A stretch of 64,000 nt of DNA from RGIG4140 sp045532865 (GCA_045532865.1 JAZSGT010000028.1:19409-83408); one strand, 5' to 3'. Counted from the first letter of the stretch, positions 38,140 to 46,274 are shown. Program-made: numbers and translations. The notes: generated from the sequence alone by a model not told the origin.

Positions 38140-39321
38140 ATGATGAAAAAATTTAACGGTTTTTTTGGCAGTTTTGGTGGTTCATATATATCAGAAAAAT
38201 TGCAAAAAGAAATGAATAAAATTGAAAATGTATATAATGAATTAACAACAAATTCTGAGTTTATTGAAAAATTAAAATATATTAGAAAAACATATCAAGG
38301 TCGCCCAACTCCAATTACATTTGCTGAAAATTTAAGTAATAAAATTGGTGGTGCAAAAATTTATTTAAAAAGAGAAGATTTAAACCATACCGGAGCTCAC
38401 AAATTGAACCATGCAATGGGAGAAGCTTTGCTCGCAAAATATATGGGGAAGAAAAAGTTGATCGCAGAAACAGGTGCTGGGCAACATGGTGTTGCAATGG
38501 CAACAGCAGCAGCTTATTTGGGATTAGAATGTGAAATTTATATGGGTGAAGTGGATATTGAAAAACAAAAACCGAATGTGCTAAGGATGAAATTACTGGG
38601 TGCAAAAATTGTCCCTGTAACTCAAGGTCAAAAATCTTTGAAAGAGGCAGTTGATAGTGCTTTTGATGCTTATTTGAGTGATCTTGATAATTCACTTTAC
38701 TGCATTGGATCTGTTGTGGGACCACATCCATTTCCAATGATGGTGAGAGATTATCAAACAATCATTGGAGAAGAAGCTCGTGAGCAGATGGTAAGAGATT
38801 TTGGATCACTTCCAAATGCAGTTGTTGCTTGTGTGGGTGGTGGTTCAAATGCTATTGGTATTTTTAGTGGTTTTGTGGATGAAAAATCTGTTGCTCTATA
38901 TGGGATTGAGCCTTTAGGAAAAGGTTCAAAAATAGGAGAGCATTCTGCTTCAATTAATTTTGGAAAAGAAGCGATTATGCAGGGGTTTAAATCTTTTGTG
39001 ATTCAAGGGGTAGATGGTGAACCTGCGCCTGTTTATTCCATTGCGAGTGGTCTTGATTATCCAAGTGTTGGCCCAGAACATGCTTATTTGCACACAATTG
39101 GACGAGCAAAATATGTTTTGATTGACGACATAGAATGTTTAGATGCTTTTTATGAACTATCTAAAACAGAAGGTATCATTCCTGCGCTTGAAAGTGCACA
39201 TGCTGTCGCTTATGCAATCAAACTTGCAAAAACGATGAGTTCAAATCAAAAGATATTAGTCAATTTGTCGGGCAGAGGTGATAAAGATTTGGATTTTATT
39301 GCTGAGAAATATGGAATTTGA
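38140..39321 (+). CDS. trpB: Tryptophan synthase beta chain
   Basis: 393 residues, TrpB of the classical type. FFGSFGGSYISE at the start, the PLP lysine in REDLNHTGAHKLNHAMGEA, ETGAGQHGVA, the phosphate-binding GGGSNAIG loop and the C-terminal SGRGDKD are all present. It condenses indole with serine to tryptophan. trpA is not adjacent; the gene stands alone behind its own Trp leader peptide. Either trpA lies elsewhere or the cell uses TrpB to salvage indole, which is plentiful in gut (inference). ATG 38140 or 38143 could both serve with AAAGGA. Confidence 0.95.
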   Translation: MMKKFNGFFGSFGGSYISEKLQKEMNKIENVYNELTTNSEFIEKLKYIRKTYQGRPTPITFAENLSNKIGGAKIYLKREDLNHTGAHKLNHAMGEALLAKYMGKKKLIAETGAGQHGVAMATAAAYLGLECEIYMGEVDIEKQKPNVLRMKLLGAKIVPVTQGQKSLKEAVDSAFDAYLSDLDNSLYCIGSVVGPHPFPMMVRDYQTIIGEEAREQMVRDFGSLPNAVVACVGGGSNAIGIFSGFVDEKSVALYGIEPLGKGSKIGEHSASINFGKEAIMQGFKSFVIQGVDGEPAPVYSIASGLDYPSVGPEHAYLHTIGRAKYVLIDDIECLDAFYELSKTEGIIPALESAHAVAYAIKLAKTMSSNQKILVNLSGRGDKDLDFIAEKYGI

Positions 39322-39387
39322 TTTTTTTACTAAAATAAGGTAAAATACAAATTACGAAGTTGCAATAAAATGTACTGAGGATAATTT

Positions 39388-40206
39388 ATGTATCAACAAC
39401 TATCTGTTTTAGATATTCAAAAAAACAAAATATTGTGTGATGTGTGGAAGTTTGTTTCTTCAGTTCATGCAGGTCAAACACGAAAAGGGATTAATCAAAC
39501 AGGAATTTTGCCAAAACACACAGCGCATTTATTTCGTGTTATGGAAATCACAGCAAATGCATTGGGTAACCCTATGATGGTCTTAAAAAATAATGATTTA
39601 CTACCACTTTTGAGTGCCGCTTTATTGCATGATACAATAGAAGATACGGTTGTTAATACGTCTGAAAAATTGGAGAGAGCATTAATGCCACTTGTGGGGT
39701 TTGATTGTTCAAAAAAAATAGCTGCTCTTGTTCAAGAACTTTCAAACCCTGCAGAGTGCTTTTTGGGAAAAACAAAAGAAGAAAAAGATAAAAACAAAAA
39801 GGAATGGCAAATCCAACATGCTCTTAAAATGTCCACTCCTGCTAAGTTGATTAAAATGGCAGATCAAATTGCAAATATAATAGATTCGGCAGATTTGGAT
39901 ATGGCAGGGATTAAAAGTAATCCTAACGCATGGAGTGAGGAAAAAAAGATTTTTTATGTTGGTAAAGCATTGGCTGTTTGCAATGCGTGTTCAGATGGGA
40001 TAGAAAAATCAACTCTTTTGCAAAAGAATATGTTTTTAAAGTTGAATAATTTTGCGTCTTTTGCTGCAGAGTATGCGTTATTTAAAATCAAAAATCCACA
40101 ATATGCACATTTGGATTTTTTTGAAGAGCTGAAATTAAAAAATAGAAGATGCTTTAAAAAACAACAGTTAATTGTTACTGATTATAAAGGAATAGAAAGA
40201 GTATAA
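39388..40206 (+). CDS. HD-domain hydrolase, MESH1/SpoT-like
   Basis: 272 residues. VHAGQTRKG near residue 29 and ALLHDTIEDT near 77 are the typical first motifs of the (p)ppGpp hydrolase-type HD domain, followed by KMADQIANI around 157, where SpoT-like enzymes have the NRLHNMRT-type metal motif. No synthetase, TGS or ACT domain is attached, so it would be a stand-alone hydrolase of guanosine alarmones or related nucleotides. The fit is partial and the substrate unproven. Ribosome site TGAGGAT, single-gene unit. Confidence 0.65.
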   Translation: MYQQLSVLDIQKNKILCDVWKFVSSVHAGQTRKGINQTGILPKHTAHLFRVMEITANALGNPMMVLKNNDLLPLLSAALLHDTIEDTVVNTSEKLERALMPLVGFDCSKKIAALVQELSNPAECFLGKTKEEKDKNKKEWQIQHALKMSTPAKLIKMADQIANIIDSADLDMAGIKSNPNAWSEEKKIFYVGKALAVCNACSDGIEKSTLLQKNMFLKLNNFASFAAEYALFKIKNPQYAHLDFFEELKLKNRRCFKKQQLIVTDYKGIERV

Positions 40207-40215
40207 GGTTGTTCG

Positions 40216-40320
40216 TTTTGTTTTGTGTTGTGTTGGGCATGCTGTCTCGCTAAAGCTCGACATTACGTTGTTGCACTCCGTCCGAGAACATGCTTCGCCT
40301 GTTCTTCTCATGCCACCCCA
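40216..40320 (-). repeat. GC-rich structured element trailing tRNA-Pro
   Basis: On the minus strand, downstream of the tRNA-Pro terminator, an outer stem GGCATG...CATGCC encloses the hairpin AGAACA...TGTTCT, then CGGACGGAG, and a GTCGAGC-TTTA-GCGAGAC hairpin. Composition is far more GC-rich than nearby DNA. Order of parts (GAAC..GTTC, CGGACGGAG, GAGC..GC) is loosely like the elements behind tRNA-fMet and tRNA-Glu. No protein gene is credible here. Confidence 0.4.
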
Positions 40321-40323
40321 AAT

Positions 40324-40353
40324 AAAAAAAGACGGTATAAAACCGTCTTTTTA
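40324..40353 (-). terminator. Terminator of tRNA-Pro
   Basis: Hairpin AAAAAGACGGT / ACCGTCTTTTT flanked by A and T runs, immediately downstream of the tRNA. Confidence 0.88.
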
Positions 40354-40430
40354 TGGTCGGGGCGACATGATTCGAACATGCGACACCTTGGTCCCAAACC
40401 AAGTACTCTACCAGGCTGAGCTACGCCCCG
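40354..40430 (-). tRNA. tRNA-Pro (TGG)
   Basis: 77-nt cloverleaf on the minus strand: acceptor CGGGGCG, D-arm GCTC..GAGT, anticodon loop TTTGGGA (anticodon TGG), T-arm with GTTCGAAT and an encoded CCA at 40354-40356. All stems pair normally. It reads proline codons CCA/CCG and, through wobble, more. Confidence 0.95.
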
Positions 40431-40447
40431 ATGATTGAGTAGTTAAC

Positions 40448-40476
40448 TATATACACTAAAAAAAAATGAAATGCAA
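40448..40476 (-). promoter_or_regulatory. Promoter of tRNA-Pro
   Basis: Minus-strand TTGCAT (40471-40476), 17-base spacer, TATATA (40448-40453). Confidence 0.65.
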
Positions 40477-40503
40477 GTAAAAAATTAAAAAAAATAAAAA
40501 AAT

Positions 40504-40864
40504 GTCAGACAATCTATAAGCCGGGTTTTGTAATCGATAATCATTCGTCTGGGATAAACATTACTGTTTACCTCTAGCGACCTACCTCTTGAGAGCAGAT
40601 CAGAAACGCTCTTTTTACAAAGAAAATCTTTGGCTCTCTTCACTTGGTCTTGCTTCCGATAGGGCTTGCCGTGCCATTTTAATCGCTTAAAATGCGGTGA
40701 GCTCTTACCTCGCCGTTTCACCCTTACCAATTAAAAAATTGGCGGTTTGTTTTCTATGGCGCTATCCCGTGGGTCACCCCAGCTGGACGTTATCCAGTAT
40801 CGTGTTTCCGTGAAGCCCGGACTTTCCTCCAAAGTTGCCTTCAGCGATTATCCGATCGTCTGAC
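40504..40864 (-). ncRNA. rnpB: RNase P RNA, bacterial type A
   Basis: About 361 nt on the minus strand. The ends pair as helix P1 (GTCAGACGATC with GATTGTCTGAC). Conserved landmarks follow in order: GAGGAAAGTCCGGGCTTC near the 5' end, GGTAAGGGTGAAACGGCGAG in the middle, and the CCGGCTTAT segment before the closing P1 strand, where the GGTT of tRNA CCA-binding P15 lies. It is the catalytic RNA that trims tRNA 5' ends and works with the RnpA protein encoded at 45.9 kb. The 5' end fits the promoter spacing exactly; a T-rich stretch follows P1. Confidence 0.95.
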
Positions 40865-40871
40865 GAGGTGT

Positions 40872-40900
40872 TTTATATCAAAAAAAAGACGAAATGTCAA
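40872..40900 (-). promoter_or_regulatory. Promoter of rnpB
   Basis: Minus-strand perfect TTGACA (40895-40900), 17-base spacer, TATAAA (40872-40877), seven bases before the mature 5' end. Confidence 0.85.
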
Positions 40901-40926
40901 TAAAAAGCCTTTGATATAAAATGATA

Positions 40927-40955
40927 TTGCTTATTTTTTCTTTTTTATATAGAAT
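40927..40955 (+). promoter_or_regulatory. Promoter of upp
   Basis: TTGCTT (40927-40932), 17-base spacer, TAGAAT (40950-40955). Confidence 0.6.
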
Positions 40956-40978
40956 AAAGAAAAATAAAGGAGGTGTCG

Positions 40979-41632
40979 ATGATAATGAAAAATGTAACAG
41001 TTGTAAATCATCCTATTCTTAAACATAACCTTGCTGTTATAAGGAATAAAACAACAACCAGAGAACAATTTTTGTCAGCTTTTAAAAAGATTAGTTATTT
41101 TTTGCTTGAAACAGCATTTTTAAAATTGCCAACAAAAACAGTTTTAATCGAGACTCCTCTTGAAACAATGAAAACAAAAGTTATTGATGAAAAGTATACT
41201 TATATTATAGCACCAATATTAAGAGCGGGTCTTGCTTTGACGGAGACGGCTGTTGAGTTATTGCCTCAAGCGCATGTATTGCATATTGGCATGTACCGAG
41301 ATGAAAAAACAAAGAAACCTGTTTGGTATTATGACAAGACGCCTGCTGATTTGCCTCGAAAGACAAAGGTTTTTATTTTGGATCCAATGTTGGCAACAGG
41401 AGGTTCTGCGTTGGCGAGTGTGGAATTGTTTCAAAAAAAAGGTGTGGACATAAAAGATATGGTTTTTATTTCTGTTTTAAGTGCTCCAGAAGGAATAAAA
41501 ACATTGAAAGATGTTTATCCTGATTTGAAAATAGTAACCGGAGCTTTGGATAACTGTTTGAATAACAATGCTTATATTGTTCCTGGTCTTGGTGATGCTG
41601 GGGATAGATATTTTAATTCTCTTATCCCTTAA
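40979..41632 (+). CDS. upp: Uracil phosphoribosyltransferase
   Basis: 217 residues from ATG 40979, five bases after a perfect AAAGGAGG. Type I phosphoribosyltransferase: early VVNHPILKHNLAVIRNKTT, the PILRAGLALT segment, the PRPP loop DPMLATGGSA and the uracil-binding C-terminus (NAYIVPGLGDAGDRYF). It salvages uracil to UMP with PRPP. Single-gene unit with its own promoter, divergent from rnpB. Confidence 0.95.
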   Translation: MIMKNVTVVNHPILKHNLAVIRNKTTTREQFLSAFKKISYFLLETAFLKLPTKTVLIETPLETMKTKVIDEKYTYIIAPILRAGLALTETAVELLPQAHVLHIGMYRDEKTKKPVWYYDKTPADLPRKTKVFILDPMLATGGSALASVELFQKKGVDIKDMVFISVLSAPEGIKTLKDVYPDLKIVTGALDNCLNNNAYIVPGLGDAGDRYFNSLIP

Positions 41633-41702
41633 TTTTCAAGCTGTTTAAAGATGGTATTATGTTACCATTGCAAAAAAATGTTAAAAAACAATGAAAAAGA
41701 TG

Positions 41703-41731
41703 TTGACAATGCATTTTTTTTATTGTATAAA
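41703..41731 (+). promoter_or_regulatory. Promoter of rplM-rpsI
   Basis: Perfect TTGACA (41703-41708), 17-base spacer, TATAAA (41726-41731). Confidence 0.8.
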
Positions 41732-41766
41732 TGTGTGTCTTTAAAAAATAACAAGGATTAAATAAC

Positions 41767-42237
41767 ATGACAATGAAAACAACAAAAACAATTAATCCGG
41801 AAAATAGCGATATCAAATGGTACGTTATTGATGCTTCAAATTTGGTTTTAGGCCGTTTGGCAAGCCAAATTGCAACAATCTTACGTGGAAAAAATAAACC
41901 ATGCTATTCTCCAAACCAAGATTGCGGTGACTATGTGGTTGTCGTTAATGCAGAAAAAGTTCAATTAACAGGTCGTAAATTAGAACAAAAAACATATTAT
42001 CATCACACAGGTTATGTTGGTGGTATTAAAGGTGTTTCTGTTGCAAAACAATTAGAAGAACACCCAGAACGTGTTTTACAAAAAGCTGTTGAAAGAATGA
42101 TTTCAAGAAATGCTTTAGGTCGTAAACAAATGAAAAAATTGCGCATTTTTGTCGGCCCAGAACACACACATCAAGCTCAAAATCCAATTGTTTTGGATAT
42201 TGCTGCTAAAAATCCAAAGAATAAAAGAGGTGCATAA
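41767..42237 (+). CDS. rplM: Ribosomal protein L13
   Basis: 156 residues. WYVIDASNLVLGRLASQIATILRGK is the L13 signature start, followed by the YYHHTGYVGGIKG and NALGRKQMKKLRIFVGPEHTH motifs. Assembles early into the 50S subunit. It is coupled to rpsI through a TAATG overlap, the almost universal L13-S9 operon. Ribosome site AAGGA. Confidence 0.97.
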   Translation: MTMKTTKTINPENSDIKWYVIDASNLVLGRLASQIATILRGKNKPCYSPNQDCGDYVVVVNAEKVQLTGRKLEQKTYYHHTGYVGGIKGVSVAKQLEEHPERVLQKAVERMISRNALGRKQMKKLRIFVGPEHTHQAQNPIVLDIAAKNPKNKRGA

Positions 42238-42716
42238 TGGTTAGCAAAAAAACAACAACTTTAGAAGATTTGAAACAAGAAACAGCAACAGCTGTTGAAG
42301 TTGCACCAAGAACACCAAAAAAAGATGCTTTAGGTCGTTCACAATCTGTTGGTAAAAAGAAAAATGCAATTGCTCGTGTCATTATTAAATTAGGCTCAGG
42401 CAAAATCACAGTTAATGGTAGAAGTATTGAAAACTACTTCCCACGTCCTGTGTTGCAAATGATTATTAATCAACCATTTGCTGTTACAAACCGTGAAGGT
42501 CAATTTGATGTTCAATGTAATGTTTGTGGTGGTGGTTTGTCTGGTCAAGCTTATGCTGTCCGTCATGGTATCAGCCGTTGCTTGGATATGTTTGAACCAG
42601 AATTACATACAGCACTTAAGAAAGCTGGTTTCTTAACACGCGATTCACGTATTGTTGAACGTAAAAAACCAGGTTTGTCAAAAGCAAGAAAACGTTTCCA
42701 ATTCTCAAAACGTTAA
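42237..42716 (+). CDS. rpsI: Ribosomal protein S9
   Basis: 159 residues, of which the last 130 are the S9 domain: SVGKKKNAIARVIIK, KITVNGRSIENYF and the C-terminal KPGLSKARKRFQFSKR that reaches the P-site tRNA. An N-terminal extension of about 35 residues is typical of alphaproteobacterial S9. Translationally coupled to rplM and followed by a terminator. Confidence 0.97.
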   Translation: MVSKKTTTLEDLKQETATAVEVAPRTPKKDALGRSQSVGKKKNAIARVIIKLGSGKITVNGRSIENYFPRPVLQMIINQPFAVTNREGQFDVQCNVCGGGLSGQAYAVRHGISRCLDMFEPELHTALKKAGFLTRDSRIVERKKPGLSKARKRFQFSKR

Positions 42717-42731
42717 TTGGTTTCAAATTCA

Positions 42732-42766
42732 AAAAAATCTCTACCATTTGGTGGAGATTTTTTTTG
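42732..42766 (+). terminator. Terminator of rplM-rpsI
   Basis: Arms AAAATCTCTACC and GGTGGAGATTTT (one wobble) with loop ATTT and a T-run. Confidence 0.85.
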
Positions 42767-42830
42767 TTGAATTTTGAAAAAAAAGATCACTCAAAAAAAG
42801 TATTCTTTTTGTTTTTATTTTATAAAAAAT

Positions 42831-43289
42831 TTATTGTCTTTGGGAACTGTCGCGTCCACCTGCATCGTATCTGCCAAAGTTTTTAACCAGTTGTTCAAGT
42901 ACAGAAAGTTCTTTTCCTGTAACTTGCGTATATGCACTGTCATATGCAACATCATTTCCGTCGCTTAAGGTGAGGTGTCTTATATTTCGAACAGACTTGT
43001 CTTGTTTAAATGAAATAACATATACATCACGTTCAATTTCTTCGGGATGATAGAATGCTCTGTTTTCTTTTTTTGATTTAAAGTAAATATAAAAAGAATC
43101 GTTACCGATTTTGTTTTCAAAAATGGGTTTTCCAAGCAAATCAATAACTTTCTCTTGGGGCATTCCTGCTTGAATCATATTTAATCTTTGTTGTGAGGGT
43201 AAATCACCACTTTGATATGTTTCTAATCCACAAGAATTTAACAAAACTATACTTGATAATAAAGATGTATAAATAAGTTTCTTGAACAT
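42831..43289 (-). CDS. bamE: Outer-membrane assembly lipoprotein BamE
   Basis: 152 residues from ATG 43289 (GAAGGA upstream; the longer frame runs into the divergent gene). Lipobox LLNSC, then a SmpA/OmlA domain: NMIQAGMPQEKVIDLLGKP is the diagnostic first helix, with FYIYFKS and the DVYVISFKQDKSVRNI strands. BamE is the small accessory lipoprotein of the BAM complex, inserting beta-barrels into the outer membrane. Divergent from the DUF177 gene, a pairing typical for Alphaproteobacteria. Confidence 0.88.
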   Translation of the reverse strand: MFKKLIYTSLLSSIVLLNSCGLETYQSGDLPSQQRLNMIQAGMPQEKVIDLLGKPIFENKIGNDSFYIYFKSKKENRAFYHPEEIERDVYVISFKQDKSVRNIRHLTLSDGNDVAYDSAYTQVTGKELSVLEQLVKNFGRYDAGGRDSSQRQ

Positions 43290-43353
43290 TTTTTCCTTCT
43301 TTGATATAATCATTTCTAATTGTATATATAAGCAGAAGAAAGGGTGTTCGTCA

Positions 43354-43884
43354 ATGGAAAAAACAGCAAAAACAGAAAAAGACATTTTATTTGTTTTAGA
43401 TGCAAGAACGGTGACAAAACAAGGAAAGGATTATTTGTTGGTTGCAAACAAAACGCAATGTCAAGAGTTGGCTGAATTTTATGAATTACCAGCAGTTAAA
43501 AATCTTTCTTTTGAGTTTAATGCTTGTTTGGAAGATGATGTTATTGAGTTGACGGGTGTTTTAAAAGCAAATATTGTTCAAACATGTGTTGTAACTTCAG
43601 AAGAATTTGAAGAAAATATTAATTATCCATTTGTGTTGTTGTTTTCAGAAGATGAGAATGTTGTTTTAACGCAAGAAAATAAAGTGGATTTTTCGCCCGA
43701 TGACGAGAGTATTGAACTTATTAAAAATGGGCGCATTTACTTTTATGAAATTGTTCGGGAACAGTTGGGATTATCTTTAAATCCCTTCCCTAAAAAAACA
43801 GATGAACCATTTGTTTATTACGAAGAAAAAGTTGAGAGTGTGAAGGAGAATCCTTTTGCTGTTTTGAAACACTTGACAAAATAA
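43354..43884 (+). CDS. yceD: DUF177 (YceD) family protein
   Basis: 176 residues from ATG 43354. Alphaproteobacterial YceD pattern: a beta-rich N-terminal half with LTGVLKANIVQTCVVTSEEFEENI (the conserved Cys region), then the acidic DDESIELIKNGRIYFYEIVREQLGLSLNPFPKK segment. YceD relatives are linked to 23S rRNA/ribosome maturation. Usually rpmF and plsX follow; here neither does, and an unknown pair of genes with a separate promoter comes next. A longer frame reaches back to 43282 but overlaps bamE. Confidence 0.82.
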   Translation: MEKTAKTEKDILFVLDARTVTKQGKDYLLVANKTQCQELAEFYELPAVKNLSFEFNACLEDDVIELTGVLKANIVQTCVVTSEEFEENINYPFVLLFSEDENVVLTQENKVDFSPDDESIELIKNGRIYFYEIVREQLGLSLNPFPKKTDEPFVYYEEKVESVKENPFAVLKHLTK

Positions 43885-43900
43885 ATAAATGTGTTAGAAT
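43873..43900 (+). promoter_or_regulatory. Promoter of the 43.9-kb gene pair
   Basis: Perfect TTGACA (43873-43878, overlapping the end of the DUF177 gene), 16-base spacer, TAGAAT (43895-43900). Confidence 0.65.
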
Positions 43901-43934
43901 ATAAGATAGGGTAGTGAAAGTATAGGTGGTTTCA

Positions 43935-44819
43935 ATGGAAGATAAAAAGAAACAAGAAGCTCAAGAAGCTGTAAAAGATGAAAAAGCAGTTGATGAAATT
44001 GTCGATGTTGATTTGTCTTTGAAAAAAGATGAAAAAGATTCTGAAAGTCTTCTTCTGATTAATCAACAAGCGCTTCAATCACAATATATTGAAAAATTAG
44101 AGAAACTTTTATCAAAGGATGATGTGACAGATCAGGATATTAAAAACGTTGAGTTTTGTAAAGCTGAACTTTTGGCGCAATTTTTAGGAGTGATATCTTT
44201 TTCTTCTACATTGTCAAACACAGATGGTAGAAAAAAAGCAGCAGATGTTTTGTCTTCTCATCTTGCTAAGCTTTATTCAAAAGCAACAAAATTAAAAGAA
44301 AAATTGGCCAGAAAAGCTGATTTAGGCGTTCTTGGTAATGATGTAATGGAAACAAAATTTGGAGCTAGCAAACCTGATGTTGTAACGGATGATATGTTGG
44401 CTGGACGTGACTTGAAAAAAGTATGTATTTTGTTGGCAGGTGGTTTTGCTATGATATTTTCAAACCCAACATATCGAGAAGCTGCAATGAATCCTAGTGC
44501 TGAAACGCGTTCAAAAGCACTTGCAATGGTTAAAGCTCAAAATGCAACACAAAATTCTGGAACAGGAACATTGTTTTCTGTATTAACAGATCTTGTTTCA
44601 AGCCCAGAAAAGCGTTTAACTGCGCAATTGCCAGATTTATTGGATGAATTTAATCAAAAAGTCGTTGGTGAAGATCGGAATCAATTTACAAATTGGGCTG
44701 AAAGTTTAGTAACTGGTTTGTCAAATTTAGGTGGAAAGAATTCGATTTTAAATGCCTTGCAAGGTAAAGATATGTCAAAAATAATGGGCAATCTTATGGG
44801 GTCTAAAAATATTGCATAA
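43935..44819 (+). CDS. Unknown helical protein, first of a pair
   Basis: 294 residues from ATG 43935. The first 40 residues are very charged (Lys, Glu, Asp), probably disordered; the rest is helical without a signal peptide or strong membrane helix. One moderately hydrophobic stretch (KKVCILLAGGFAMIFSNPT, about 162-180) is followed by an Ala/Met-rich part and an end rich in Gly and Asn. No recognised domain. The next gene begins 11 bases later and has a similar helical block (YRDLIGFLKNVF... ERLLSHLYR versus DVLSSHLAKLY here), so the two may be distant paralogues or partners. Confidence 0.6.
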   Translation: MEDKKKQEAQEAVKDEKAVDEIVDVDLSLKKDEKDSESLLLINQQALQSQYIEKLEKLLSKDDVTDQDIKNVEFCKAELLAQFLGVISFSSTLSNTDGRKKAADVLSSHLAKLYSKATKLKEKLARKADLGVLGNDVMETKFGASKPDVVTDDMLAGRDLKKVCILLAGGFAMIFSNPTYREAAMNPSAETRSKALAMVKAQNATQNSGTGTLFSVLTDLVSSPEKRLTAQLPDLLDEFNQKVVGEDRNQFTNWAESLVTGLSNLGGKNSILNALQGKDMSKIMGNLMGSKNIA

Positions 44820-44830
44820 TTGAGGGAAAG

Positions 44831-45478
44831 ATGGGCGAAGAGGCTTTTTATACACATGGTGTGCAAGAGTATCGTAAAAATTCAAGATTTCCAACATTAA
44901 GCAGATATCGTGATTTAATTGGCTTTTTGAAAAATGTATTCAAAGATGGAATCGTAACGGATGAAGAATTGCGAGTTGTTTCGGTAGTGGAACGTGATAT
45001 TTTACTTGAATATGAATTGGCTGCTGTTATTTGTTCCTCGATTCCTCAATCTTCACCCAGACGTTTGGCAGCAGAGCGTTTGCTTAGTCATCTTTATCGT
45101 TGTTTTATTGTGATGAGTTTTGCAAAAGAAAGAGCTAAAATTCAAAATGCGAATCAAAAATTAAAAGGGCATAAGCAAGAAAGTGTTCGCTCAAAAGATT
45201 CAGACAGAGTTTTGACTGTGAAAATAAACCCTTTGCAGGGTGAGTTGTTGAAGGGATTGGCAACTGAAAGGCAAAGAATAGAGGCAGAACTACCAAGGAT
45301 TCGCCGAGATTTGGCAAAACTTCCTGCAGATGAGCGTGTTTTGTATGAAGGGCGTGTAAATGCTGCTCTTGATTATTTGGAACAAATTAATTTGGAAAAC
45401 TTAAATGCGCTTGAAGTAAACCGTTTGTTGGGACTTGAACGCAGGTTGGTAGAAGAAAAAGAAAGAGTTAAAGAATAA
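44831..45478 (+). CDS. Unknown helical protein, second of a pair
   Basis: 215 residues, ribosome site GAGGGAAAG. Soluble, Arg/Glu/Leu-rich; the last 90 residues have heptad-like spacing (LLKGLATERQRIEAELPRIRRDL ... LGLERRLVEEKERV) and are likely a coiled coil. SPRRLAAERLLSHLYRCFIVM in the middle parallels a segment of the preceding protein, where both have a Cys/Ala-Glu-Leu helix before a Ser-rich turn. Both genes share one transcript that ends before the rpmH promoter. Function unknown. Confidence 0.6.
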   Translation: MGEEAFYTHGVQEYRKNSRFPTLSRYRDLIGFLKNVFKDGIVTDEELRVVSVVERDILLEYELAAVICSSIPQSSPRRLAAERLLSHLYRCFIVMSFAKERAKIQNANQKLKGHKQESVRSKDSDRVLTVKINPLQGELLKGLATERQRIEAELPRIRRDLAKLPADERVLYEGRVNAALDYLEQINLENLNALEVNRLLGLERRLVEEKERVKE

Positions 45479-45507
45479 TTTTTTGTATATTATATATAAA
45501 AAAATAC

Positions 45508-45536
45508 TTGACTTTTTTGTGTAAAAATTGTATAAA
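45508..45536 (+). promoter_or_regulatory. Promoter of rpmH
   Basis: TTGACT (45508-45513), 17-base spacer, TATAAA (45531-45536). Confidence 0.75.
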
Positions 45537-45615
45537 GAATAACACTTTAAACAAAACAGGCCCTAGGCAGGCGGTCTGGCTATGCAATTAATTAGATAAA
45601 TTAAGGAGAAATAAA

Positions 45616-45750
45616 ATGAAACGCACATATCAACCAAGTAAGCTTGTTCGGACACGCCGTCATGGTTTTAGAGCAAGAATGGCGACTTTAGGCGGTCGTA
45701 AAGTTTTAAATGCACGTCGTCGTAAAGGGCGTAAAGTTTTAAGCGCATAA
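45616..45750 (+). CDS. rpmH: Ribosomal protein L34
   Basis: 44 residues, too short for many gene finders. MKRTYQPSKLVRTRRHGFRA at the start and a GRKVLNARRRKGRKVLSA end are the invariant L34 pattern. Ribosome site AAGGAGA. It opens the conserved rpmH-rnpA-yidD-yidC cluster. Confidence 0.97.
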   Translation: MKRTYQPSKLVRTRRHGFRARMATLGGRKVLNARRRKGRKVLSA

Positions 45751-45817
45751 TTAAGACGACGAATCGACTTTTGTTTGTCAGGTTAAGGGTAAAACAAATA
45801 GTCATAAAAGATTAAAC

Positions 45818-45850
45818 AAAGGGAGCGATTCTTGAATTGTTCCTTTTTTT
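45818..45850 (+). terminator. Terminator between rpmH and rnpA
   Basis: Arms AAAGGGAGCGATTC and GAATTGTTCCTTT pair over 13-14 positions with three G-U wobbles, loop TT/TTG, then a T-run. It would let rpmH be made in large excess over rnpA and the genes behind it. Confidence 0.7.
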
Positions 45851-45865
45851 TATAGTGAATTTAAA

Positions 45866-46270
45866 ATGGAAAAATCTTCTTTAAAATATTCCCGATTAAA
45901 AAAGCGGCGTCAGTTTTTAAAAGCGACACATAATGGCAAAAAGTTTGTGGCTTCGACAATGGTTTTGCAAGCTGTTAAACAAGATGAGTTTGATGGGATT
46001 CGTCTTGGTTTTACTGTAACAAAAAAGATGGGAAATGCAGTTGTTAGAAATCGGATTAGAAGAAGATTACGAGCTGTTGCGCAAGCTGTTTTTTTTAATC
46101 ATGCATTGTTTGGTTATGATTATGTTCTTGTTTCCAGAAAAGCTGCATATGATGCACCTTTTGATGTGTTGAATAGAGATTTACTTTATTTAATGCGTTT
46201 GATGAAGAAAGCATTTGAAGAAAAAAATGATGAAGAAACTGGTGTTGTTGATGAAGAAGCTAATGCATAA
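45866..46270 (+). CDS. rnpA: Ribonuclease P protein component
   Basis: 134 residues. RLKKRRQFLKA at the N-terminus and the RNR-type motif GNAVVRNRIRRRLRAVAQ identify RnpA, which binds the pre-tRNA leader and assists the rnpB RNA. The C-terminus adds an acidic tail (EEKNDEETGVVDEEANA). No ribosome site is visible before the ATG; a hairpin/terminator lies just upstream. yidD begins at or within its end. Confidence 0.95.
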   Translation: MEKSSLKYSRLKKRRQFLKATHNGKKFVASTMVLQAVKQDEFDGIRLGFTVTKKMGNAVVRNRIRRRLRAVAQAVFFNHALFGYDYVLVSRKAAYDAPFDVLNRDLLYLMRLMKKAFEEKNDEETGVVDEEANA

Positions 46271-46274
46271 TTTG

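Noticed and set aside
40223..40438. Open frames across the tRNA-Pro gene
   Set aside because: They read the antisense strand of the tRNA (the familiar RHDSNMRHLGPKP/RGDMIRTCDTL-type artefact) and have no ribosome site.
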